A stretch of DNA of 64,000 nucleotides from DAOTXR01 sp034435375. GTDB lineage: Bacteria; Chloroflexota; Anaerolineae; Aggregatilineales; UBA3940. A model generated the notes under the pieces. That model made no database searches. It was not told the DNA's origin and saw only the letters and a program-made list of their open reading frames with translations. This document shows positions 1 through 8,710 of this stretch, one piece after another. Location: assembly GCA_034435375.1 (NCBI GenBank), contig DAOTXR010000062.1, positions 62,001-126,000 of the forward strand. Reading direction: 5' to 3'. The position numbers were made by a program, and so were the translations under genes. Position 1 is the first letter of the stretch. The number at the start of each line of letters is the position of its first letter.

Positions 1-412
1 GAGAATTGTACACTTCGATCACATCCACCAGGTCGACGATCTCTTGGAGGTCCTGAAGCCGCCATCCCCCTCGTCGGTGTCGATCAAAGGGATGCGCAAT
101 GCCAATAAGTGTCCCCTGGTCACGCAGTCGTTGGATAGTCTCTAAGGGGGACAGGCCAGCAGGAACTTCTTCCTTGACGTACCAGGCGAGAAGCTCTCCA
201 CGAGTGGTCATGATTTCCAGTCCAGGGACGACGAGCATGGGGTACAGGCGTGCCGCCAGAAGCGCACCCTTCACCGTATTGTGGTCGGTAATGGCGAGCT
301 TGTCGAGGCCGCGTGCACGACAGATCTCCGGCAGGGCATCGATGCGAATCAGGCAATCCTTTGAATAGAACGAGTGCGCATGCATTTCGACGGTCCACAG
401 AGGTACGCTCAT
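1..412 (-). CDS. PHP-domain metal-dependent phosphoesterase (partial, runs off left edge)
   Basis: The first 137 residues of a PHP-family phosphoesterase; the rest lies left of the window. Reading down from the ATG at 412, the metal-binding pattern is in order: HAH at residues 11-13, TDHNT at 42-46, a Glu in PGLE at 63-66 and AHPFD at 106-110. This is the usual H-x-H / D-H / E / H layout of stand-alone PHP enzymes, which hydrolyse phosphoesters such as nucleotides or RNA ends with two or three divalent metals. An AGGTGA Shine-Dalgarno sequence lies just upstream of the ATG. The substrate cannot be told from this part. The upstream 413-632 interval shows no gene. Confidence 0.85.
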   Translation of the reverse strand, partial: MSVPLWTVEMHAHSFYSKDCLIRIDALPEICRARGLDKLAITDHNTVKGALLAARLYPMLVVPGLEIMTTRGELLAWYVKEEVPAGLSPLETIQRLRDQGTLIGIAHPFDRHRRGGWRLQDLQEIVDLVDVIEVYNS

Positions 413-632
413 AAGTCACCTACATAACTGTGCGGGGTTTCTGCCTTTTGGTCTCCTGATAGTCTGTCCAGAAATAACTTGGCGGTTTGCCCAAACAGCG
501 AAGGACAAACACCAAGCACCGCAACGGAGCTGTCCAGGGACAATGCCCTAGTATAGTCGGACAGGTTCCGAGAGACAATTATTGAGAACCTTGCCAGCGC
601 TCTGCCGTCGGCTCATCAGTTCTTCAGGCTTA

Positions 633-1574
633 TCAACCCATCGTGACGGGGATGCCGATCTTTCGCACATCCATCGGGATGCCTTTGCGCGCGTCGAGTG
701 CCAAGCTCAGCGCCCCGCTGGTGCAACGATCCACACACACGCCGCAGCCCATACATTTCTCCCATGTGACATGTGCCATGCCATCAAAGCTGATTGCCGC
801 AAATGGGCAGGCCGTCTCGCACTCACCACAGCCGCTGCACAGCGCCTCATCAACCTGGGATACATAGCCTGATGAGGCCACCATAGGCACACTATACTTC
901 ACCATTGCCTCAATGCCACCGCAGCAGCAGGGACAGCAGTTACAAATAGCGTAGAACTGGCCACCACAGACATCCTTAAAATAGGCAGTGTGCACATGCC
1001 CTCGTTCATGTTCAGCGTGCAGCAGATCGAGCGCTTCCTGCTGGGTGAGTCGGCGCGACCGGTCTGGGTGGTGATCGAGCACAAAGCTGCCATCACCTAC
1101 AATCATGCACACCTGAGTTGGTTCACAGTGCTCAGCCCGCGAGAGGCGACAGCCACATTCGTAGGCTGTGATCTCAGTTGGGCTTCGTAGCACGATGTCG
1201 CGCGCCAGCGGATAGGGGATGATTTGTTCCAGGTCACAGCGCACAATATCATGATCCAGTGTAATCACGGCCTGAGCAAGCTCTAGCGGCAACACCTTGC
1301 CGTGGTAGTGATCAGCCCAATGCTGCTTGGTCTTTGGTCCCATGCGCGGCAGCCACACATCACGCACAAAACCAATATACTGCGGAGTCCAGCGTCCATA
1401 AACATAAGCGTGTACCGCATCGAAGTTGAGTTGGCGTGGTTTAGCGTCCTCATTGCCCCTCAAAGCAGCCCGAGTCGAGGGTAGTCCCAAGACCTGCCCT
1501 CGCTCGCCGATCAGCCACAAGACCACAAGTGCTGCCAGAGGCAGGCCAACCACGCCCATCGCGATCCAGATCAT
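633..1574 (-). CDS. Cys-rich membrane-anchored protein with 2x[4Fe-4S] ferredoxin domain
   Basis: A 313-residue protein with one N-terminal membrane helix (residues 2-23) and a bacterial ferredoxin domain at the C-terminus. Two classical CxxCxxCxxxC clusters sit at residues 246-257 and 274-284, so two [4Fe-4S] centres are expected. Before them are two further Cys-rich stretches that are not part of a standard ferredoxin: ECGCRLSRAEHC through C156 (residues 139-156) and C203 to C218 with eight Cys including CNCCPCCC. These could hold another metal centre. Likely an electron-transfer protein at the membrane; its partner is not encoded next to it. The exact function is unknown to me. Confidence 0.8.
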   Translation of the reverse strand: MIWIAMGVVGLPLAALVVLWLIGERGQVLGLPSTRAALRGNEDAKPRQLNFDAVHAYVYGRWTPQYIGFVRDVWLPRMGPKTKQHWADHYHGKVLPLELAQAVITLDHDIVRCDLEQIIPYPLARDIVLRSPTEITAYECGCRLSRAEHCEPTQVCMIVGDGSFVLDHHPDRSRRLTQQEALDLLHAEHERGHVHTAYFKDVCGGQFYAICNCCPCCCGGIEAMVKYSVPMVASSGYVSQVDEALCSGCGECETACPFAAISFDGMAHVTWEKCMGCGVCVDRCTSGALSLALDARKGIPMDVRKIGIPVTMG

Positions 1575-1686
1575 TGCCCCCTCCTCACAGCCATATCGTG
1601 TCGGACAATTAAAGCGGTGCTGTCTCTCTCCCGACGATGGCGTCCTACATACAGATCAGCATAGGTGCAACCCTGTCTGTATATCG

Positions 1687-2484
1687 TCAGGCTTCTCGGC
1701 TAACCACGGAGTTGCGCAAAATACCGATCCCTTCGATCTCCACTTCAACCACGTCTCCTGGTAGTATCGGGCCTACGCCAGAGGGAGTGCCCGTCAGGAT
1801 GAGGTCCCCTGGCTCAAGCGTCATCACGCGCGAGATGTGGGCGATCAGGCGCGGCACTTTGTAGACCATGTCGCAGGAGCTGGCCTCCTGACGGATCTCG
1901 CCATTCACCCGGCAGCGGATACGCACATTAGTCGGGTCAAGATCAGTGTTGATCCATGGCCCCAATGGGCAGAACGTGTCGAAGCCCTTAGCCCGCGTCC
2001 ACTGGCCATCCTTCTTTTGGTAATCTCGCTCGCTGACGTCATTGGCACACGTGTAACCCAGCACATAGCTGAGTGCATCATCTTCGCGAATGAACCGCCC
2101 CCTTCGCCCTACAACAACAGCGAGTTCGGCTTCGTGTTCGACTCGTCCCATCTCTGGCAGAAGCTCAATCATCGAGCCAGGAGGTATCACACTGCTGGGT
2201 GGCTTGAGGAAGATTAAAGGTTCCGGTGGAACCTCACCACCGTGCTCGGCTGCATGTGCGACGTAGTTGCGCCCTATGCACACCAGCTTACTGGGTGTCA
2301 CAGGGGGAAGCAGTGTCACCTCGTCAATCGGACCAGCCACCGGTCCACGCATGAGGTTAGGTTTCCGCAGATCGCCCGCCAGTGCGGTCAGGCTGAATGG
2401 GTCACCCTCAAGCACATGCACGTAGTTTTCCTCAACTAGCCCCCACTGAGGGCCGTCTTCGCTCAGGTATCGACAGATCAGCAT
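1687..2484 (-). CDS. Fumarylacetoacetate hydrolase (FAH) family protein
   Basis: A 265-residue FAH-family protein. Signature elements are visible: GRNY at 71-74, the metal ligands E118 and E120 in VEHEAELA, D149 in CANDVS, the KGFDTFCPLGPW segment around 166-177 and the C-terminal GTPSGVG. The family binds Mg or Mn and cleaves C-C bonds or decarboxylates beta-keto acids, with members acting as acylpyruvases, oxaloacetate decarboxylases and hydratases in catechol or homoprotocatechuate breakdown. Substrate cannot be assigned here because no aromatic-degradation genes flank it. The length matches the short bacterial members. Confidence 0.85.
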   Translation of the reverse strand: MLICRYLSEDGPQWGLVEENYVHVLEGDPFSLTALAGDLRKPNLMRGPVAGPIDEVTLLPPVTPSKLVCIGRNYVAHAAEHGGEVPPEPLIFLKPPSSVIPPGSMIELLPEMGRVEHEAELAVVVGRRGRFIREDDALSYVLGYTCANDVSERDYQKKDGQWTRAKGFDTFCPLGPWINTDLDPTNVRIRCRVNGEIRQEASSCDMVYKVPRLIAHISRVMTLEPGDLILTGTPSGVGPILPGDVVEVEIEGIGILRNSVVSREA

Positions 2485-2641
2485 AGCCTTATCCTTGTCC
2501 TGCGGTGCGCTGCACTACTAAGATAACCTGACGCTGTTGTCGCTGTGATTTAGATGTGGCTGTGCAACAACTCAACGAGCCAATCGTGATCACATCGTCC
2601 TGGCTGGCAGGGTGGAGAACAGTTCATGGACCGGGAAAGTG

Positions 2642-3502
2642 TCAGTAGTTCATTTCAATCACCCCATCCTTGACGACATAGGCAGCCCCGCACATCTGGC
2701 AGCCTAGCATCCCGTGGCCCTCAACCCAGGCGATTGTATCACAGCGGGGACAGATCAACACATCGGTCAAGTGACTGCCGGGCCTGGCGGACTGCCCACA
2801 ACGCACTCCCCATACCAAGTCGTACTCCACCTGCCACGGCTCGATCTCAACGCGTTCTACACCTAGCCTCTCCAGCAGCGCCCGCAACGACTCAGGGCTG
2901 AACGATTTGCCCGGCATCAGGCGCGCATTGGCCCCCCTACGCCTCGTTGTGACGAGCAGACCGCCCGGTCTTAGGACCCGCACAGCCTCGGCAAGCTGGC
3001 CTGCGGGGTTGGGAGTGAACTCGAGCATCTCCAGGCACGTCACCGCGTCGAAAGTTCCGCCAGGAAATGGGAGGTGTGCAGCACTACGCCAGATCAGCGT
3101 CAGACGATGCTCATTGCCGCGCGTTTTTTCGGCGGCCACTTCCAGCATTCGGCGCGATGCGTCCACACCCACAATCTGCCCCCGGAACGTGGGCTGGGCG
3201 AGCAAAGTGATTGGCAGCCGCGCGGTCCCAGTGGCAATATCGAGCACGAGCGCGTCGGGAATCTGGCGCAGCGCTTCAGCCAGAGGGTAGCCCAAGAAGA
3301 TCGTCTCCATGTTGGGGTCGAAGCTCTTGATCGCATCGTAGCGCCGCGCAGTGAGGTCATATAGCCATGTGACCATGGGCTGGCCCAGGTAGGCTCCCTC
3401 CGCTATATCTATCTGCCAGTAGGCCAGTGCCACGAGCAGCGCCATGCCGACCCCAGCACTCACCCAAAAGACCCAGATTGGCATGAGAGATAGCCTATGC
3501 AA
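2642..3502 (-). CDS. Membrane-anchored class I methyltransferase with C-terminal zinc ribbon
   Basis: A 286-residue protein with a membrane helix at about residues 8-28, a Rossmann methyltransferase core (motif I LDIATGTAR at 87-95, acidic GVDAS at 112-116, RVLRPGG at 175-181) and a C-terminal zinc-ribbon-like tail with C251, C254, C268 and C271. The tail resembles Trm112-type or Rad3-related zinc knuckles. The TTG at 3502 has an AGAAGG Shine-Dalgarno sequence five bases upstream and overlaps the end of the epimerase gene; an ATG at 3484 is the alternative. It is the last gene of a thrB-epimerase-methyltransferase operon. The methyl acceptor is unknown. Confidence 0.78.
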   Translation of the reverse strand: MHRLSLMPIWVFWVSAGVGMALLVALAYWQIDIAEGAYLGQPMVTWLYDLTARRYDAIKSFDPNMETIFLGYPLAEALRQIPDALVLDIATGTARLPITLLAQPTFRGQIVGVDASRRMLEVAAEKTRGNEHRLTLIWRSAAHLPFPGGTFDAVTCLEMLEFTPNPAGQLAEAVRVLRPGGLLVTTRRRGANARLMPGKSFSPESLRALLERLGVERVEIEPWQVEYDLVWGVRCGQSARPGSHLTDVLICPRCDTIAWVEGHGMLGCQMCGAAYVVKDGVIEMNY

Positions 3503-4487
3503 GGATACCTTCTGACCGCAGCCAGGCTTCGCTGCGGCGCAAACCCTCTTGAAGCCCCACTTGCGGCGACCAACTCAGCAGATCTTTGGCCTTCTGGTTG
3601 CTGATCGTGGCCCGCGCACACATCTGCCCAACGACGTATGTCAGTTTGTAGCGGCGTACGAATGGATCGACGACGGTCGCCACGGCTTTCGCCAGCCAAC
3701 CCGGCAACCGTATGGCACGGTTGGTATGGGCCATGCCCATGTAGGCACCCAGGAAGTCGGCCAGAGTGACCGGACCGTCATCTACAGCGTTGAACGTTTC
3801 ACCAACTGCCTGGGGGTGAATTGCGCAGAGCAACAGCAGATCGATCAGGTTATCGATGTAGATCGGAAAGGCAGTGCCTTGCCCTCCGTCGATCAATGGA
3901 ATGTAGCCCTGGCGGGCCCACTTGGCAATCCGTCTGGTCCACCCTGGCGAACCCGGCCCGTAAACCATACCGGGTCTCACAATGACGATTGCCAGACCTG
4001 TCCGATCAGCGACAGCCCTGAGTACTGTTTCTGCCCTGATCTTGCTGTCGCCATAGGGATCGCCGTAGGGGCCGAGCGGTCTGGTCTCATCCACAATCCC
4101 TTTGTCGACGATTCCATAGGCCGCTATGCTGCTCGTGAATACAAAGCGTTCAACGCCTGCGGCGGCGCTGACCTCCGCCAAGTTTTGCGAGGCAGCAACG
4201 TTAACTCGCTGTGCGTCCGTGCGGTTAGTGCCTCCAAGCCACGCAGCGATATGCATCACGATCTGGGGCTGGTGCACAGCGATAATCTCCCGCATCCGAC
4301 CATGATCGGTGATATCGCCCTGCACGACCGTCATGCCAAGCGCAGCCAAGTCTGCACCTTTACCCCTTTGGCGCTCAAGTGCAAACACACTGGCACCTTC
4401 AGCATGCAAGCGACGCGCCAAATACCCACCGATGAACCCTGTCGCCCCGGTGACGAACACCCGTTTAGCTTCCAAATTCACACTCAC
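3495..4487 (-). CDS. NAD-dependent epimerase/dehydratase (extended SDR)
   Basis: A 330-residue extended short-chain dehydrogenase. TGATGFIG at 13-20 is the NAD(P) loop, FTSS at 117-120 supplies the Ser, and YGDSK at 145-149 gives the YxxxK catalytic pair. Such proteins act on nucleotide-sugars, flavonoid-like or steroid-like substrates. Its ATG overlaps the TGA of the homoserine kinase gene by four bases (ATGA) and its end overlaps the start of the following methyltransferase, so the three are translationally coupled. The pairing with thrB is not one I know to be functionally meaningful. Substrate unassigned. Confidence 0.85.
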   Translation of the reverse strand: MSVNLEAKRVFVTGATGFIGGYLARRLHAEGASVFALERQRGKGADLAALGMTVVQGDITDHGRMREIIAVHQPQIVMHIAAWLGGTNRTDAQRVNVAASQNLAEVSAAAGVERFVFTSSIAAYGIVDKGIVDETRPLGPYGDPYGDSKIRAETVLRAVADRTGLAIVIVRPGMVYGPGSPGWTRRIAKWARQGYIPLIDGGQGTAFPIYIDNLIDLLLLCAIHPQAVGETFNAVDDGPVTLADFLGAYMGMAHTNRAIRLPGWLAKAVATVVDPFVRRYKLTYVVGQMCARATISNQKAKDLLSWSPQVGLQEGLRRSEAWLRSEGILA

Positions 4488-5482
4488 TCTGACTCTCCTC
4501 GATGCACCCCACCTATGATGGGCAGTGGTGCACGGCGCAAACTGGCTGGCGTCGGTTGCGAACCATTGCGCGACATCGATACACCGCTCTCGCTGATGCT
4601 AATTCCCTGGGTGTCTACCGGGAGAACCCATGTCAGCACGGCAGGGGCCCCTTCATCCCGCATGGCCCGTGCCATCGCGTCAACGATTTCCTCATGGTTA
4701 TCCTGTGCAAAAGCGATCAGGGCAGGGCCTGAGCTGCTGATGGCAACCGCCGCTGCCCCGTTGCGTCGGGCTGCTGCGACGGCCCGGCGGTAGCCTGGGA
4801 TCAGTTTGCTACGCACCGGTTCGTGCAGGCGGTCACGCATGGCTCGTTCGAGCAGCGCGTAGTCGCCTCGGTTGAGCGCCTGCACGACCAGCGCTGCCCG
4901 CCCGATATTATGCACAGCATCGGACAAGGACACATGCTGAGGCAGACTAGGGTGTCGAGCGGGACTCTCAATCAGCGGAGCCACGACCCCCACAAACATA
5001 CCAGCAATCGGTACGTTGGAGTAGAACAGGTCGTCATGGTGACGACTGGTCACAACCAGCCCACCGAACAACGCCGCAGCGACGGCCGCTACACGTCCAT
5101 CCAGGCTGGCAGCAGTACGGAGAACTTCATCACGAGCGAGAGGGCTGCCGATCAACACATTGGCTGCCACGACGCCACCCAACACCGCAGCAGCACTGCT
5201 GCCCAAACCTAACTCTGGCGGGATATCGTATTCGAGGTGCACACGGAGACCACCCGGCGCGCAACCCACGCGCCTAAACACAGCAACGGCGCCCTTCACA
5301 ACCAGGTTGCCTGCATCGCGTGCAAGCCGATCAGCGCCTTCTCCACGGATCGTAACAATAAGTCCTTGCTCAGCCTCACCCAACTCAACAACATTATGCA
5401 GCTGCAAGGCCAGCGCCATGCTGTCTAAGCCTGGCCCCAGGTGAGAGCTTGTGGCTGGCACAGTGACACGTACTCTTGTCAT
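4484..5482 (-). CDS. thrB: Homoserine kinase
   Basis: A 332-residue GHMP-family kinase that matches homoserine kinase, which phosphorylates L-homoserine for threonine synthesis in the cytoplasm. The N-terminus VPATSSHLGPGLDSMALAL and the ATP-binding PPELGLGSSAAA (residues 88-99) are the family hallmarks, and ISSSGPA near the C-terminus is the third GHMP motif. The length is slightly above the usual 300-320 residues because of a C-terminal extension of about 30. It heads an overlapping operon with an epimerase and a methyltransferase; thrA and thrC are not in the window. Confidence 0.9.
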   Translation of the reverse strand: MTRVRVTVPATSSHLGPGLDSMALALQLHNVVELGEAEQGLIVTIRGEGADRLARDAGNLVVKGAVAVFRRVGCAPGGLRVHLEYDIPPELGLGSSAAAVLGGVVAANVLIGSPLARDEVLRTAASLDGRVAAVAAALFGGLVVTSRHHDDLFYSNVPIAGMFVGVVAPLIESPARHPSLPQHVSLSDAVHNIGRAALVVQALNRGDYALLERAMRDRLHEPVRSKLIPGYRRAVAAARRNGAAAVAISSSGPALIAFAQDNHEEIVDAMARAMRDEGAPAVLTWVLPVDTQGISISESGVSMSRNGSQPTPASLRRAPLPIIGGVHRGESE

Positions 5483-5656
5483 CGGGCTGATCTCATAAAG
5501 CTCAATTAGGCCAGTTTAACCGAGATAGGCGTGGACAGCCCCTTCGAACGAATTCAGACCAGCCCAAGTGTAACTGCACGTATCCCTGTGTGCAAGGGTG
5601 TCTGTCGGTACACCTCCGCCCTCCTGACTATATGCCAGCGCCGCACCTACGGCGAC

Positions 5657-5685
5657 TGGCACCTGCGTGTAGCCGATGTTACAAT
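5657..5685 (+). promoter_or_regulatory. Possible sigma-70 promoter for the lipoprotein gene
   Basis: TGGCAC at 5657-5662 and TACAAT at 5680-5685 are separated by 17 bases. The -10 is good and the -35 weak. It sits 31 bases before the chosen ATG at 5717. Confidence 0.4.
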
Positions 5686-5716
5686 CCGCCGCCGTGAAAT
5701 GGGTAAGGAGTGGCAA

Positions 5717-6448
5717 ATGTATACCTTGCGGCTGGATAAACGATTTTCCATTGCAGTGGCAACTATGTTGCTGGCAGTAACGGCGGTTGCATGCGGCGGG
5801 GATGGCCGGGGCCTTCCCCCCACACAGACACCGCTCTATGTCGTCATTACAGATACACCATCGAACCGCGTGCCAGTCACGCCACTGGCAACAATGGTGG
5901 CCACAGCAGCACCCACTGAGGTATCAGCTGAAGTGGTGCCGCTATCAGTACCATTTATGTGCAAGGCAGAGGTTGTCGAGCAAACCTTTCAAAACGGTTA
6001 TATGTTCTGGATTGGAAGCTCCACCGATGAGCGGTGCAAGACCACACACACCTTCCAGCCAGGAACTGGCGAGGTCTGGGTGATCGTTCAGAGCGAGGAT
6101 CCGCGCATTGGTGAATGGATGGTTTTTGTAGACGACTGGAACGAGACTTCCGACATTATCTCTGACCCTGCACTAGAGCCGACAGCGCCAGACCTAATCC
6201 AACCTATCCGCGGCTTTGGTAAGGTATGGCGTGAAGGTCTGACGACTCTCCAACGTGGAATGTTGGGTTACGCGACAGCAGGTGAATTCAAGTTCACAAC
6301 CGACTATCGCTATGACCCCGGGGGATTTCTCAATGAGAACGGCACATTTGTTCCCCGTCCAGGTATGCATACGTTGGTCGCACTTGGCGGCGAGCGTCTG
6401 ATCTTCGATGAGCAAAGCAAGATCGTGTTCATTATTGGCAAAGAATGA
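5717..6448 (+). CDS. Putative lipoprotein of unknown function
   Basis: A 243-residue secreted protein. The ATG at 5717 is preferred over upstream in-frame starts because AAGGAG lies six bases before it and because translation then begins directly with a lipoprotein signal: basic MYTLRLDKRF, a hydrophobic stretch and a lipobox ending at C26. A Thr/Pro linker follows (residues 30-75). The globular part has two Cys that could form a disulfide and repeats of aromatic residues, but I recognise no family. It stands alone between two minus-strand gene groups and ends in a strong hairpin terminator. Confidence 0.75.
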   Translation: MYTLRLDKRFSIAVATMLLAVTAVACGGDGRGLPPTQTPLYVVITDTPSNRVPVTPLATMVATAAPTEVSAEVVPLSVPFMCKAEVVEQTFQNGYMFWIGSSTDERCKTTHTFQPGTGEVWVIVQSEDPRIGEWMVFVDDWNETSDIISDPALEPTAPDLIQPIRGFGKVWREGLTTLQRGMLGYATAGEFKFTTDYRYDPGGFLNENGTFVPRPGMHTLVALGGERLIFDEQSKIVFIIGKE

Positions 6449-6472
6449 TGGCTGTGGCAACGCAGCCAATCG

Positions 6473-6502
6473 ACTGACGGAGGCTAGCAAACCTCCGTCA
6501 GT
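6473..6502. terminator. Bidirectional hairpin between convergent genes
   Basis: An 11-bp perfect stem (ACTGACGGAGG at 6473-6483 with its complement at 6492-6502) encloses an 8-base loop. It lies between the convergent lipoprotein and AMMECR1 genes and includes the AMMECR1 stop codon and last codons. On the plus strand it is followed by TCATTTTC. Confidence 0.7.
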
Positions 6503-7086
6503 TCATTTTCCGAGAACTCTTCGACCTGATAAACCTCGACCTGCATGCCCGGTTGCTGCCAAGCTTGCATTGGAAGTCCCATCTTCTGGCATAATCTGCC
6601 TAGAAACTCTACAGGATCGGGAATCTTGTCCCAGACCTGGGGAAGAAATGTGGCGCGGTAAGGCCCCCGGTACAGCGTCACGCCATCAATGCCGGGCCGG
6701 ATCAGCTTGGGCAAATTCCTGGGGTCAGGCACGTCGAGCTTTTGTGGCGGCGTCAAGACCGAGACCTCAATGTCTATCTCAGGGACCTCATCCGGCGACA
6801 CCGGCATGAAGCGTGGGTCGTGCAGTGCCGTCTGCGCTGCGGTCTTGATGACCTCCTCGGCTAACGGGATTTGTGCCACGAGTACACCGGTACAGCCCCG
6901 TAGATCGCCGTGCTTGTGCAGCGTTACAAAGCACGCTCCTGGCTCACGCAGGTTGCTAGAGAGGTCATCCAGCTTTATCTGGGGCAGTGGCTTGCCTGCC
7001 GCCGCGGCGCTGACGGATGCGCGGGCCAGCGCCAGCAGCTGGCGACGTTCATCCTCAGAGAGTCTGTGAATGCGCTTCTCAGCCAT
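6484..7086 (-). CDS. AMMECR1-domain protein (AmmeMemoRadiSam protein A type)
   Basis: A 200-residue AMMECR1-family protein. The invariant LRGCTG is at residues 62-67 and is followed by the family's ALHDPRFMPVSPDE segment at 87-100. The start at 7086 (MAEKRIHRLS) is preferred over the ATG at 7116 because homologues begin near this point. In many bacteria this family is protein A of the AmmeMemoRadiSam system, together with a Memo-like dioxygenase-fold protein and a radical SAM enzyme, but neither partner is visible nearby. The biochemical role is not established; the conserved Cys of LRGCTG suggests a catalytic or binding site. Confidence 0.88.
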   Translation of the reverse strand: MAEKRIHRLSEDERRQLLALARASVSAAAAGKPLPQIKLDDLSSNLREPGACFVTLHKHGDLRGCTGVLVAQIPLAEEVIKTAAQTALHDPRFMPVSPDEVPEIDIEVSVLTPPQKLDVPDPRNLPKLIRPGIDGVTLYRGPYRATFLPQVWDKIPDPVEFLGRLCQKMGLPMQAWQQPGMQVEVYQVEEFSENELTEVC

Positions 7087-7201
7087 GCTTATCTTGCCTA
7101 TCTTCCCGTGGTGCACACCTGTCTACCGGATTGCGCTGACTCCAATAGTAAAGCCAACTCCGAAAAAGAGCCAGCCAGAGCAGGGACCATCCATACACAG
7201 C

Positions 7202-8119
7202 CTAATGGCGGTTGGTCAGCGCATGATAAAGCCGAGGTGCAAAATGGGTCAGGTCTGTGAGGCCATCAGCAAACGCGCGGTGTCCCTCACCGAACACCAG
7301 TGTGGGGACGGGGTTAGGGGTATGTCCACGCACACTGGCATCTTCAATGTTCCCGTGATCGCTGGTCATCACAAACAACTCTTGGCTAGGATCCCAGCTT
7401 TCGACCAGGCCGGCGATGACCTGATCGAGCGTCTGTAACAGCCGCATCGCATCAGACAGCGTTCCACGATGCCCAACATAGTCAGTAAGCCAGTGATCAA
7501 AGAAAGCCAGATCGTAATTACGGGCTATCTGCGCCAGCCGCTGTCCAGCCTCGAAGGGTGTCATAAAGGGCGCATCAGTGTAACCCAAGTGCGTCCGCCA
7601 TCCTTCACCGGTGAAGTCGGCGGACATGGCATGTCCCGCAAAGAGAGCTTTCGCTCCCATCAATGCTACTCCTCCCACCTGCATGGCATATTGGTTGGAG
7701 GAGAGCAGGCGCTTCCCACTGTTCACAGCCTCAAAAAAAGCTGGTGGGAATGCGGTGAGAAACCCGACTTTCAATCCACGCGCCACGAGTCTGGCAACAA
7801 CGCCATGCCGTTGAATGAGAGCTCTGATCAGGGCATTAGGCTTGGGACCGTAATGGTACCCAATGACTTTCGGTATGTTGATACCGGTCAGAATAGTCGC
7901 CTGACCAGTAGCACTCTGCGGTTTGCCACTCACTCCTAGACATGCGTCGGTGGGGATGAATGAGCTATAACGACCATCAAGACGGCTCAGGCCGCGCACC
8001 CAAAGTTGTCCATCAGTGAAGCTGGTCAGGGTTGGCAAGTGGACAGCAACGAAAGGATTGCTCTGTGAGTTGGCCTCCCCTAGGCCAACCCCGTCGAGGA
8101 ACAGAAATAGAATCCGCAC
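7202..8119 (-). CDS. Alkaline phosphatase/iPGM-superfamily metalloenzyme
   Basis: A 305-residue protein of the alkaline phosphatase superfamily, in the branch with phosphopentomutase and cofactor-independent phosphoglycerate mutase. Metal ligands are recognisable: D9 in FLDG, the probable Ser/Thr nucleophile region PQSATGQ at 68-73, D213 and H217 in LTDYVGH, D254-H255 in TSDHGN and H266. It lacks the large cap insertion of iPGM, so a simple phosphomonoesterase or phosphomutase-like activity is more likely. It starts three bases after the stop of the upstream methyltransferase and is the third gene of a thioredoxin-methyltransferase-phosphatase operon. Confidence 0.8.
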   Translation of the reverse strand: MRILFLFLDGVGLGEANSQSNPFVAVHLPTLTSFTDGQLWVRGLSRLDGRYSSFIPTDACLGVSGKPQSATGQATILTGINIPKVIGYHYGPKPNALIRALIQRHGVVARLVARGLKVGFLTAFPPAFFEAVNSGKRLLSSNQYAMQVGGVALMGAKALFAGHAMSADFTGEGWRTHLGYTDAPFMTPFEAGQRLAQIARNYDLAFFDHWLTDYVGHRGTLSDAMRLLQTLDQVIAGLVESWDPSQELFVMTSDHGNIEDASVRGHTPNPVPTLVFGEGHRAFADGLTDLTHFAPRLYHALTNRH

Positions 8120-8122
8120 TGT

Positions 8123-8710
8123 CTACTTGCCTCGCTCAAATCTGTACCATGCCGATCCAACGCCCGCAGCCCTGTCCTGGCCTAAACTGGACCAAACGAG
8201 ACGAAACGCTGGAGCAAAAAGTTGCTCAACCTCCGCCGGTTCCAGACCTAACAGCCGTGTAGAGGTAGGGCGGAATACATACAGCATGAGCACGCCATTC
8301 AGTCCGACGACCCGTGCGAGTCCTTGGGCATAGGCTGTCCGCCCTTGCGGCAGAAGGCTGTGTACACACCCAACGTCCACGGCGAGGTCAAAAGTTCCAC
8401 CCAAGTCCAGCGCAGCTAGCCGTGTGACGTCCCCCGTGACGAACCGAGTGGACATAGAGACACCTGCCTGTCGGGCCTTGCGCTGCGCCCGTCGAACGGC
8501 CTGCGCCACATAGTCGATGCCGACGACCTTCCAGCCATGCTGGGCGAGATAGATGGCATTGGTCCCAGTGCCACACCCCAGGTCAATCGCCCGACCTGGC
8601 GGCAGATGCTCCTTCTCTATGAGGTCCACAATCTCGGGAGGAGTGATTTCTGTGTCCCACGGTGTCTGGCCGACCAGATATCGCCACCCAAAATACAACC
8701 GCCTGATCAT
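8123..8710 (-). CDS. Class I SAM-dependent methyltransferase
   Basis: A 195-residue Rossmann-fold methyltransferase. Residues 41-50 (AIDLGCGTGT) form motif I, GIDYV around 65 holds the acidic ribose-binding residue and VDVGCVHSL gives motif IV. The N-terminal TPWDTEITPPEIVDLI is typical of the small thiopurine/tellurite-like group that methylates small toxic molecules. Its ATG overlaps the TGA of the membrane thioredoxin gene (ATGA), so the two are coupled. The substrate is unknown; coupling to a thioredoxin could point to a thiol or metalloid substrate, but that is inference. Confidence 0.85.
   Translation of the reverse strand: MIRRLYFGWRYLVGQTPWDTEITPPEIVDLIEKEHLPPGRAIDLGCGTGTNAIYLAQHGWKVVGIDYVAQAVRRAQRKARQAGVSMSTRFVTGDVTRLAALDLGGTFDLAVDVGCVHSLLPQGRTAYAQGLARVVGLNGVLMLYVFRPTSTRLLGLEPAEVEQLFAPAFRLVWSSLGQDRAAGVGSAWYRFERGK

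Noticed and set aside
3549..4793. 414-codon plus-strand open frame opposite the epimerase and thrB genes
   Set aside because: It runs opposite well-supported genes, has no domain or signal, and its composition is that of a reverse-complement shadow.
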